DNA of 64,000 nucleotides, taken from positions 868,001-932,000 of the forward strand of contig CAVOZC010000018.1 in the NCBI GenBank assembly GCA_963700865.1. The letters run 5' to 3'. This document shows positions 8,818 to 17,415 of the stretch, in pieces (within the stretch, counting starts at the first letter, position 1; the number at the start of each line of letters is the position of its first letter). Below the pieces are notes generated by a model. That model was not told where the DNA came from and did not search any database. It saw nothing but the letters and a program-made list of their open reading frames with translations. This stretch comes from CAVOGJ01 sp963700865. Lineage in GTDB: Bacteria > Planctomycetota > Planctomycetia > Pirellulales > Pirellulaceae. The position numbers were made by a program, and so were the translations under genes.

Positions 8818-11209
8818 CTACGAGCGCTGTTGGACGCGGTGCAGAAGTTCTTCGCCGGTTATGCGAAAGGCCGCGTCATGGGGGCAAGCATAAACGCAGC
8901 TTGGTTTGCCGTCCAGACTCTGGCATAGATCGCAAGTCGTCGCCCGCCGCTCGGGTCCGCCCGCCTGGCCCCGCGTCCCAATCTCCTGCATGTTGATGTT
9001 TCCGTAGGGACAGTTCTGCGCACAATCCGCAGCCAATGCAATAATCCTCGATCTGAATCTGCAGCGTGGTGCCCTCACGATGAATCGCGTCCACTGGGCA
9101 GCCGACCAAGCAATACGGGTCCATGCACGAACGGCAGGCGCTGGCCACCAGAAAGTGCTCGAAGCGGAGGCCTTCCCGCACCAGTCGCGTGACCCCTTCA
9201 TGCGTATCCGCGCATGCCTTGGTGCATTCATCGCACCGGGTGCAGCGTTCCAGATCGAGGACCAGCAGGTTATTCGCTCCGTACAAGCCTTGCTCCAGCG
9301 CGTCATCCACGGCGGTCCGCGCCAGCCGCGCGGTCGCTTCTCGATCGCGACCCAGCAGCTGATCGGCGCGGGCTTGCAATGCCTGTTTGACGGCAGGGAA
9401 TTCTCGCACCAGGGCTTCGAAGTCCTCGAGGCGAATTCGAATGAGCTCCACGTGATCGAGTGCCGAACAAGTCGCGGTGGCGCGCCCGCCGACCGCTGAT
9501 TCCGACAGCAGACCCAAGCGAGAAAGGAGTCCGATTTCTCCGAAATACCGGCCGGGTCCCAGATAATCGAGGACCCGATCTCCCTGGCCGTACGATTGCG
9601 AGATCTTCACAAACCCCAGCTTGGTGATGTAAAAGGCCTCGGCGCGATCGCCTTCGGCGATAATCGTCTGTTTCGGTTCGACGAATACGATATCGGCCTT
9701 GCCCTGCAGAAAGGCGGCTGCCGCATCCCTTGACTCCGCGTCCAGCGACTCAAAGATCTTCAGTCCGCGCAGTTGGCCGACGATCGCGTACTTGCGATAA
9801 GCTTGGTTCAGGATCTCGCGACTGGCCTCATTCCGTTGCAGCATGTGCAGGACATTACGACGGATCTCCAGCACCTCCGCATCCTCCTTGGCAATTACGG
9901 TGGCGGAGCGGGGGTAGCGATTGAGGCATGACATCTCGCCTAGAATGACATCATCTGGGCCCCGCTCAATTGACTCGCCCTGCCCCAAGGTGGCGGCTCC
10001 CATGTCCGCGAGGGTGGCCCGCCCCTGTTGCGGCTGGACGAATGTCCGCAGGCCACTGAACCAACCCCAGATCCCCTCGGCCTTGGCCGTCCGAACGGCG
10101 CCGCCGGTCCCGCCGATAAAAACCTGGAAGCGGCCCTTGAGCATGATAAACGCCGAGGCCCCGTATTCCCCTTCGCGGCACAGCACTTCGCCGGCCTTTA
10201 AGCGGCGACGCACGACCGAGCTGGCATTGAACTGCAGAAATTTGTAGGGGATGCCGGAAAAAAGCGGAACGCGTTTCAGCTCGTCGGGACGCACGAACTG
10301 ATCGTCGCTGATCGAACGGTGCGAATCGCGCTGAATATCTTCCGCGACTTGTTGTCGCTGAAGTTCAATGAAAGCCGGTTTGAACTCGAGTGCTCCGGTC
10401 GGGCAGCTCGTGGCGCATTCGCCGCAGGACACGCATTCACTGGCTCCCATCCCCTCGCCAAAGTCAAAGGAGACGATCGCCGCATACCCCTTCTCCGCGC
10501 GGCCAATGATGCGATTGCCTTTCAGCCAGTTGCAGCCGCGGCTGCAGCGATCGCAGAGGATGCACTGATCGTGGTCGACGGAGATGATCTTGCCCGAATC
10601 GTCCCGTCCGCGACGGGGAGCGGGCTCCGCAAAGTCACGGAAGCGGCTCTGCGTGATGCCGAGGCGAGCGGCGAGAGCCGCCAGTTCGTTGCCCATACCG
10701 GCGGTGGAGGGATCGACATATTCGTCGCTTGCGGTTCGTGGTAAATGATCGGTGCACAGCAGATCGACCAGGATGCCAGCGGCCGCGGCGACGCGTCCGG
10801 CCGCGACCGGGTCGGCACGGCTCTCAAGTGTGTGGACTTCCATGCCGTCCGAAACCCGTTGCACGCAGGCAGGTACCAATTCCGTGCGGCGGCCATATTT
10901 CGAGTTCTCGGTCGCTTCCACCACACACACACGACAAACGCCCACGGGGGGCAGATGTTCTTGATGACACAGTGTGGGAATGGGGTTCTGATCCCCCGGC
11001 ACGAGCACGAACTCACGGCGAGCCGCATCGATGATCGTCGTGAAGCGGGGCGTCGGGTGGCCCTGGCGATCGCGAATGATATTGCCCTGACTGTCGGTCA
11101 GCGGGACTGCCTTGGGCACGATCACATCGTGTCCATCGATCTTCAGCGACACCCGCACATCGAAATCGTCGGCGGTTGCCTTCTCGACGCGGATCAATTG
11201 ACCGCGCAT
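8818..11209 (-). CDS. [2Fe-2S]/[4Fe-4S] electron-transfer protein with two cyclic-nucleotide-binding-type domains, frameshifted
   Basis: About 797 residues after correcting a 2-nt loss near 9017-9022; restoring GC gives CIGCGLCAQNCPYG. Domains in order: a NuoG/HoxU-like [2Fe-2S] segment (TLCHQEH...VGVCRVCVVE...PAC); two [4Fe-4S] motifs (CILCDRCSRGC and CVSCGECATSCP); two cNMP/CRP-type beta-barrels (PRSATV and GRATAT keep the Arg of the phosphate-binding cassette); and a DmsB/NrfC-like ferredoxin part (CTRCDECTKAC, CRSCMDPYCLVGC, CIGCGLC..., CDLCQ...CVYAC). Role is inferred: passing electrons between the NuoEF-like partner and other carriers, possibly gated by a ligand. An ATG at 11295 overlaps the nuoEF-like stop (TGATG) and opens a frame of about 33 codons that would join this protein if one more base were missing near 11200. 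The true N-terminus may therefore be there. It is the last gene of the operon. Confidence 0.75.
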
Positions 11210-11294
11210 ATCGCGCGAAACAACCCCTCCGATTCAAAGGCGATGCCGCCTTCGTCGATAGGAAACGTGAGTGGTGGTCGGTCGGAATCAGCCA

Positions 11295-13151
11295 TCAGCG
11301 AGTCTCCTCCGCACCGACCGCGTCGCGCACGAGTTCGGGAAAGAAGCGGAGCAGGCCGCGGACCGGATTACTGGCAACCTGTCCCAAGCCGCAGATGCTG
11401 GTGGCGATCATGATTTCAGACAGCTCGTTCGCGGTGCGCACGAGGACAGGCAGCTGTTCGGGTAGAATACGGCCGCTGACGAGTCGCTCGCCCATCTCGG
11501 TGATCCGCTTCGAACCCAAGCGGCAGGGAACACATTTTCCACATGTTTCGCGCTGGAAGAAGCGGCTGCAGGCGAGGGCCTCACGGAGGATATCCGCGCC
11601 TTCGGCGTAGATCACGATGCCGGCTCCGATCATGATCCCCAGCGCGCGGGACACATTGATATCCAGCGGGATTTCGCGGAGATCGATGTGCGTCACGTCG
11701 GCCGGGACGAACTTGTCGACAAACCGCCTCGCGAGCTGGTTTGTGGGAAGCTGGGCCGGCAGCAGGCCGCCGGACGGGCCGCTCAGCGCGGCGGCCACCA
11801 AGGCGCGTCCCTCGCGCGTCCCTTGGGCGTACTCATCGATCAATTCACCCAGCGTCAGTCCGGTCGGGACTTCATAAACGCCAGGACGTGCGACGTCGCC
11901 ACTGATGGAAAACAGGCGGCGTCCCTTCATCCGTTCGCCTTGTCCGGCCACCCACCGACCTTCCTTCCGTCCTTGGGCGGCATACCAGCCCCCCGGCTGA
12001 TGCAACGGTGGCGCCGCTTGGCGTTGCAGGATGGCCGGCACCCAGGCAAACGTTTCGACATTGCTCAGCAACGTCGGCTGATTGTGCAAGCCGTTCGTCA
12101 TCAATTCGGGTGGCCGATTGCGCGGTTCGGCCCGCTGGTCCTCCATGGCCTCGATCAAAGCGGTCTGCTCGCCGCAGATATATCCGCCCGGGCTGACAAA
12201 GACCTCCAGTTCGAATGACTTGCCCGAACCGAAGATATTGTGACCGAGAGCCCCCAGCTTCCGGGCGCGAGAGATCTCGGCGCGTACCGCTTCGGCCGGA
12301 TCGTGGTACTCGTGCCGGATGTAAACCCACCCCCGGCTGGCTCCGATCGATAGCCCGGCCAGGATCATTCCCTCGATGGTCAAATGGGGAAACGCCAGCA
12401 ACAGGTCGCGGTCCTTAAACGTGCCAGGTTCTGATTCGTCGGCATTGCAGACGATGAACTTGTCCTCCCCCTGGGCCAGGTAGACATCGCGCCATTTGAG
12501 ATAGGCACGGCCTCCCGCGCCGCCCATCCCCAGCAGTCCGGCCGTCGTCAGCGCACCCAGCGGGCGGGCTTCCAATGTTCCCGCGTCATCAGGCCCGTCC
12601 GATTCGGTTCCAAACAGCCGCCATGGATTCGGGTCACGAAGGTATCCGCGGACGGCCGCGTAGTCGCTCGACCCCTCGTAGCAATTGATCTGCCAATCGT
12701 CGGTGCGGCCGGTCACATGGGCGACATCCGAGTCGGCGGCCCAGGGCGAACCCGCAAGATAGCTCTCCACAATCTCGCACAGTTCATCTTCTTCGCGAGC
12801 CACAAAGAGGTCTTCGTTAATCATGGCGGCGGGTGCCCGATCGCAACGTCCCAGGCACGAGACGCCACATACGGAGACCTCCGCACCGTGCGGCTGCAAT
12901 CGCTTCGCCAGGCGTTGCGTCATCGCGACACTGCCCCGCAAGTGGCAACTCATGTCGCGGCAGATGTCCAGTTGTACCCGCGGTGGCGGTGACTCGCGAA
13001 AGTGTGGAAAGAATGTCACCAAGGCCTGAATGCGATACGGTGACGCGCCCGTCTCACGAGCCACCGCTTCCTTGTCCTCGCGGGTGAGGTAGCCGCCACG
13101 CGCCTGCTGGCGGGCATAAAGGGCAGGAATGATTTTGGGTGACGGATCCAT
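11295..13151 (-). CDS. NuoE-NuoF fusion, NADH-oxidising flavoprotein
   Basis: 618 residues. The N-terminal ~150 residues are a NuoE-type thioredoxin-fold [2Fe-2S] domain with cysteines in CRDMSC and CGVSCLGRC. The rest is NuoF/HoxF-like. It has GLLGMGGAGGRAYLKW and CNADESEPGTFKDRDLL (FMN and NAD site), GAYICGEQTALIE-type GGYICGEQTALIEAMEDQ, an SLBB part, and the [4Fe-4S] motif ETCGKCVPCRLG. The family oxidises NADH (or NADPH) on FMN and hands electrons to Fe-S clusters. No other complex I genes are nearby; instead the partner downstream carries NuoG-like and ferredoxin clusters and the genes upstream are multihaem cytochromes. So it is probably a dedicated NADH module and not respiratory complex I. 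Start at 13151 has only a weak Shine-Dalgarno. Confidence 0.88.
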   Translation of the reverse strand: MDPSPKIIPALYARQQARGGYLTREDKEAVARETGASPYRIQALVTFFPHFRESPPPRVQLDICRDMSCHLRGSVAMTQRLAKRLQPHGAEVSVCGVSCLGRCDRAPAAMINEDLFVAREEDELCEIVESYLAGSPWAADSDVAHVTGRTDDWQINCYEGSSDYAAVRGYLRDPNPWRLFGTESDGPDDAGTLEARPLGALTTAGLLGMGGAGGRAYLKWRDVYLAQGEDKFIVCNADESEPGTFKDRDLLLAFPHLTIEGMILAGLSIGASRGWVYIRHEYHDPAEAVRAEISRARKLGALGHNIFGSGKSFELEVFVSPGGYICGEQTALIEAMEDQRAEPRNRPPELMTNGLHNQPTLLSNVETFAWVPAILQRQAAPPLHQPGGWYAAQGRKEGRWVAGQGERMKGRRLFSISGDVARPGVYEVPTGLTLGELIDEYAQGTREGRALVAAALSGPSGGLLPAQLPTNQLARRFVDKFVPADVTHIDLREIPLDINVSRALGIMIGAGIVIYAEGADILREALACSRFFQRETCGKCVPCRLGSKRITEMGERLVSGRILPEQLPVLVRTANELSEIMIATSICGLGQVASNPVRGLLRFFPELVRDAVGAEETR

Positions 13152-13168
13152 GAAAGGGGGCTCGGAGG

Positions 13169-14581
13169 TTATTCTTGAAGTCGCTGGTTTCCGACGCGAG
13201 AGCGAATCTGTTGGTACAGGCGATCATACGCTGCCCAGGTGAATCCGCGGGGACTATTCCAGCCTTCGCCAAATCGCAGCGGACCTTGCGCCAGTTCGTC
13301 CAGCGTAGCCTGAACCGACGAGATGGTAGCCGGGGGCATCGTCGGAGACCCCTCGCAGTCGGCAATCGCGGCCAGCATCCGCAGGTACCAAAACGAGGCG
13401 TCGTGCCAATCTCGGACCGTTTCGCCATCTTCGACCGCGCGGCCGAGCGCTTTGTCGGGATGCGCATTGGCCGAGCGAAAGGCGGCCACGGCGTCTTGTC
13501 GGGCCGTCAACGAAACTCGGCTCAGCAATGACTGGCGGGCGGCGACTTGCGATGCGGATAACGGGCCCAGGCTCAGCAGTGGCTGTTTCCCCAACGTGGG
13601 CGAAAGACCCGCCAGATACCAGCGGTTCCATGCGGCAAAGCCCGTCTGCGGGTTGGGGCCCCGCGGCCGGCCGATTTGCAATTCGCGGTGGCAGGCAAAA
13701 CAATCGTAGCTGGCCAGGTCGGGCCACATCGCCAACGGCCGTGAGGCGGAGAATATCGTCGCGGCACCGTCGGGTTGTTCCATCCGTTCCCGTTCGAGGT
13801 CCGCGGCAGCTGCCAGTGACAGCAAACGTCCGGACTCGAACCGCGGCAGTTGTCGCCCGGCACTCCGCGCGCGTTGTGCGGCTTCGGTTTCCAGGCTCCA
13901 ATGCGGTCGCATATTGGCGGCGTAAAGCCAGGCGTCAAAGCGGAGGGCCGGGTGTCCGGCGGCGATCAGCTCGTGATCGACGTCGCGGATCATTCCGTCC
14001 GCTGAACGCGATCCCACGTGGCAGCGGATGCAAACGCTGGTGCGGCTTAACCAGTCTTTCAGATCGCGCATCCCACTGGCCAGCTTTTCCGCTGCCGACT
14101 GCTGCTGCCAGGAGGCGTACTTGTGCGGCGCCAGCCATTCCGCGGCGGGGCCATGACAGGCCTCGCAGGATACGCCGCCGGCGATCAGAGAGGATTCGAT
14201 CGCACCGGTCCCCTCTCCCGCCGTGGCCGCCGTATGGCAGCTGACACAACGCTCACGAAGGACTTGCTGGTAAGCGGTCGACTCGGGGTCCGCGAGCGTG
14301 GGCGCGTCCGAGGCCAATCCGGTTAGCAGGCAAGTCACGATGGCTTGGGCCGTATCATCAAGCAGCAACAGGCCGGCTCGCGCGTGACGATCCTGCGATT
14401 CCCACACGTTCAGGCTGCTGTTCCAGGCCGGCCCGCGATCGGGGACGCCTCCGTGACACATGGCGGTGGCACACGACGCATATCCCACGCGTTGTGGTTC
14501 GCCCCGACTGGGCGCGACACACGATACCAGGACACAAGCCATGGCCAGCCGCGCGGCGAATGGTCTCGGGCGGCAACTCAT
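13169..14581 (-). CDS. periplasmic multihaem cytochrome c (five haem sites)
   Basis: 470 residues with a signal peptide (RLAMACVLVSCVAPSRG). Haem-attachment motifs: one CX4CH (CATAMCH, near residue 37) and four CXXCH (CVSCH, CEACH, CIRCH, CFACH). CHGGVPDRG after the first site and HELIAAGHPALRFD in the middle recall cytochrome c-554-type proteins, but I cannot place it in a named family. It should be exported and loaded with c haems in the periplasm. The ATG overlaps the stop of the upstream ten-haem cytochrome by four bases (ATGA), which indicates translational coupling. The NuoEF-like gene follows 17 bases later. Confidence 0.82.
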   Translation of the reverse strand: MSCRPRPFAARLAMACVLVSCVAPSRGEPQRVGYASCATAMCHGGVPDRGPAWNSSLNVWESQDRHARAGLLLLDDTAQAIVTCLLTGLASDAPTLADPESTAYQQVLRERCVSCHTAATAGEGTGAIESSLIAGGVSCEACHGPAAEWLAPHKYASWQQQSAAEKLASGMRDLKDWLSRTSVCIRCHVGSRSADGMIRDVDHELIAAGHPALRFDAWLYAANMRPHWSLETEAAQRARSAGRQLPRFESGRLLSLAAAADLERERMEQPDGAATIFSASRPLAMWPDLASYDCFACHRELQIGRPRGPNPQTGFAAWNRWYLAGLSPTLGKQPLLSLGPLSASQVAARQSLLSRVSLTARQDAVAAFRSANAHPDKALGRAVEDGETVRDWHDASFWYLRMLAAIADCEGSPTMPPATISSVQATLDELAQGPLRFGEGWNSPRGFTWAAYDRLYQQIRSRVGNQRLQE

Positions 14582-16170
14582 CGTTTACCTTCCCCGGACG
14601 CGTCCCGGCGTGTCCAATGATAACGATGGCAGGTGGTACAGGCTGCGGAGGCCCATGCCGGCTGGGCACCCTCGGCCAGGTTGCCGGTGGCGGAGATCCG
14701 GGATTCGTCGGGGTCGCGGCGCGAATACTGCGCCTGCAGTCCGTCGACGATCTCTCGCGGAGCCGCGGACTCGGCCGGACGATGGCACGGCGTGCAACTG
14801 GATACGCCGGCAATCATGACCGTCGTGTGGTCCGGCAATCCGGCTCCTTTCGTCCTTTGGAACACGCCAGCGTGGCAGAAGCGGCAGTCCATCCGCGTAT
14901 GCGCCGCATGATCGAACGAACCGCGGCGCAACCAGCGTGTGGGAACCAGGGGGGCCGTTTTGCCCCGTGCTGCTCGTTCCACGAATTCCGGTTGCAAGTG
15001 TTCATCCCAATGACATTGACTGCATCTCGTTTGTAGTTCGTCAAGCTTTGCCTCGACCTCCGCGTCGGCCGCGGCAAAGTCGCTTCCTTTAATTCCACTT
15101 CCCGTACCGGGAGCAGCCACCGACCGAGTCGTGTCGGAGGGCATCCGGATGGAGCCCGTGAGCCGGCCACCTTCGATTTTTGATCTCAAGATCAGGGCAA
15201 CTTCTTCTCGTCGGGCCGCATGGGGCAGGGGTTGCAAAGCGCCGGTTCGCCCCCCGTAATTGAGCGCATGGCAAGCCTCGCAATGTTGCTCGAAATCAAT
15301 CGGTGCGTAGTAGGCGGCATCGTGGCTGTCCGCGGCCGAGCCAGCCGGCGAATCTGGCTGCAGAGTCAATTGATGACAATCTTCGCACGTCAGTTGCACC
15401 CAACCCTCGATCTCCTGACTGCCGCGATAGCGACCTTGGTATCTCTCCGGCAAGCGATCGAGGGAAAAGCCCGCACGGTTGGCCGATCCGTCCCGCGCCT
15501 TTACGACCTGGCCGGGTTGCAGATGCTGGTAGTGATCAAAACGGATTCCATCCGGATGTGACTTGAGCGAAGTAAAGTCACCATGTCCGCGCAGTGTGAA
15601 CGTGTCGATGCGGTCGCGGATCGAGCCGGGCGAGACCAGATGTTCCGACAAATTGGCGTGACACTGCTCACAGGCTGCATCCGCCACTTGGGCGAGAGCG
15701 TGCTGCCGACCCAGGTGATCTTGATGGCACGAGACGCAATCGCGTTCCCACAGCTGCGCCGTGGGAGTGAGGGCATCGATGAAGTGGTGGGCCACGATAT
15801 GGCAGCCTGCGGTATTGCACGACCTTTCAATGTGGGCCACTGCCGTCACATCGTTACCCCGCCAGGCGTCATGGGCGAGGGGGTAAGAGAATCCCGCACC
15901 ATGACACGCCCCGCAGTCAGACTCGAACGAGGCGTGGGGGTTGGCCAGTGGTCCCGTGCTGACTTGTCGCCCCCAGACTCGCCGCCAGCCGCCGTTTGGC
16001 GAGTCAACCCCCCCCGATTCCGCGATGGCAGCCCAAGCGGCATAGGCACCCGCCAGGCTGAGTGCGCAGAGGACCAGCCACCGCCGTCGTACGGCAAACG
16101 GGTCCCGCTGCCGAAAGTAATCGAGCGAGATTCGCTGCGAGCGGGACTTACCGGTGTCCGGTGATACCAT
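14578..16170 (-). CDS. membrane-anchored multihaem cytochrome c (ten haem sites)
   Basis: 530 residues from the ATG at 16170, the first start after the upstream gene's stop. An earlier start at 16272 would overlap that gene. Residues about 25-50 form one hydrophobic helix (RRRWLVLCALSLAGAYAAWAA), an uncleaved signal anchor or signal peptide. Haem motifs: nine CXXCH (CGACH, CVSCH, CEQCH, CEDCH, CEACH, CSQCH, CRFCH, CTPCH, CTTCH) and one CX4CH (CNTAGCH). Many extra His residues could be distal ligands, as in bis-His multihaem chains. It is likely periplasmic, between the b-type membrane protein encoded just before it and the five-haem cytochrome encoded just after it. The substrate is unknown. 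Confidence 0.82.
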   Translation of the reverse strand: MVSPDTGKSRSQRISLDYFRQRDPFAVRRRWLVLCALSLAGAYAAWAAIAESGGVDSPNGGWRRVWGRQVSTGPLANPHASFESDCGACHGAGFSYPLAHDAWRGNDVTAVAHIERSCNTAGCHIVAHHFIDALTPTAQLWERDCVSCHQDHLGRQHALAQVADAACEQCHANLSEHLVSPGSIRDRIDTFTLRGHGDFTSLKSHPDGIRFDHYQHLQPGQVVKARDGSANRAGFSLDRLPERYQGRYRGSQEIEGWVQLTCEDCHQLTLQPDSPAGSAADSHDAAYYAPIDFEQHCEACHALNYGGRTGALQPLPHAARREEVALILRSKIEGGRLTGSIRMPSDTTRSVAAPGTGSGIKGSDFAAADAEVEAKLDELQTRCSQCHWDEHLQPEFVERAARGKTAPLVPTRWLRRGSFDHAAHTRMDCRFCHAGVFQRTKGAGLPDHTTVMIAGVSSCTPCHRPAESAAPREIVDGLQAQYSRRDPDESRISATGNLAEGAQPAWASAACTTCHRYHWTRRDASGEGKR

Positions 16171-16187
16171 CGTACGACTCGCGGCAG

Positions 16188-17156
16188 TTATCGGTAGCGA
16201 AGTGCCACCAGGATGTGAACGAACAGCAGGATCGTGAGTGCTACGGAGAGTCCCACGTGCAAGGGCAGCCATCCGTGCAGCCAGCCGTGAGCGCTGGTCT
16301 GCAGATCGAATTGGCGTCGTTGCTCATGCAGGTTCTCAAGGACTCCCAATAGCGGAAGTGTTTCCGCGTGGCATTGACGGCGCAACTGTTCAAAACGCCT
16401 GGACACGCGCTTGACTTCCTGTGCCGCATCTTTGACTTGCCGCCCCGCCAACAGGTAAGGGCGTAATTCGTGAAACATCTCCCACACCAACCGTTTATCG
16501 GCCGGGTGTGGCTCCAGATTGGCCGTCCGCAAGACACGACCGGTGAAACGACCCGCTTGTTGTGTCGCTCCCACGACCACCGCCTGCTGGGTGTCGAATT
16601 CCAGCGTGGCCGATTTGACGACCGACCGCCCGTTTTCTTCGAAGGGACCAAAGGTATGGATCAACATCTGCTCCGCATCGTCGACACTCTGCTGGGAGAC
16701 ATGGTCGATTTGTGAGTAAATCGTTTCGGCGGGAAGATTGTGCAGCATCCAGTCGGGAAGGATGTTTTGCACGAGCAACCCGTGGAGTCCGCTCAGCACC
16801 GTGAGCAACAGCAGGATCAGCAGCGCTGCCGCTAATCCGCCTCCCCAGTGCCAGCCGCTGTGTGCGACGGCCAAGGGAACGCAGGCGATTCCAAACCAGA
16901 TATGAGCGCTCATCCAGTGCCGCGTCGCGCCCAGACGCATGCGCCGCAAGGCTTTGCGGGGCCACAGGAGCATTTCGAACACGATAAGGGCGGCCGCCGC
17001 GATCCCACACATCAATCCCACGCCGCTGCCGCCGCCCAACCAGGCCGACCGTTGATGGCTGGCCCAGCCATACCAACCACAAAGGGTCACGACCAGTAGA
17101 AGAGCCGCCATGGCCCAGGGGAGATGCAGTGCGTATTGAGTGCGATCGACCTTCAC
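16188..17156 (-). CDS. membrane protein, candidate b-type cytochrome subunit
   Basis: 322 residues, GTG start at 17156. About five transmembrane helices are visible: WAMAALLLVVTLCGW (near 12-30), GLMCGIAAAALIVFEMLLW (47-66), MSAHIWFGIACVPLAVAHSGWHW (81-103), LAAALLILLLLTVLSGLHG (107-127), and a last one, LHVGLSVALTILLFVHILVAL (297-318). A soluble stretch of about 160 residues lies between helices four and five. His residues in or next to helices (H84, the AHSGWHW group, GLHG, LPLHVG, FVHIL) are suited to bind b haems and pass electrons across the membrane. That role is inferred, since I cannot match it to a named cytochrome b family. It is the first gene of the five-gene operon. Confidence 0.65.
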   Translation of the reverse strand: MKVDRTQYALHLPWAMAALLLVVTLCGWYGWASHQRSAWLGGGSGVGLMCGIAAAALIVFEMLLWPRKALRRMRLGATRHWMSAHIWFGIACVPLAVAHSGWHWGGGLAAALLILLLLTVLSGLHGLLVQNILPDWMLHNLPAETIYSQIDHVSQQSVDDAEQMLIHTFGPFEENGRSVVKSATLEFDTQQAVVVGATQQAGRFTGRVLRTANLEPHPADKRLVWEMFHELRPYLLAGRQVKDAAQEVKRVSRRFEQLRRQCHAETLPLLGVLENLHEQRRQFDLQTSAHGWLHGWLPLHVGLSVALTILLFVHILVALRYR

Positions 17157-17415
17157 GACAGGGTCCGCTGGACAAGGGGCGCGGGCCGCGAAGGTTTGCC
17201 GTGACTTGCCACCAGCGGGCCGCGCGGCCGCCGGCCGGACTCCATCCTAGTCTCGCCGAGTGGCGATTTCAACGAAGCGGTCCTCGGGGCAGCCTTCCCA
17301 CAAGTGGTCGAATTTCGCAACGCCGTCACAATTCGACGAATCGGCGCAACGCCATCGCCGCATGTGGGCTGGGCCGACATGAAAGGGCCTGCCAACGTCG
17401 GCGGACTTGTCGTCC

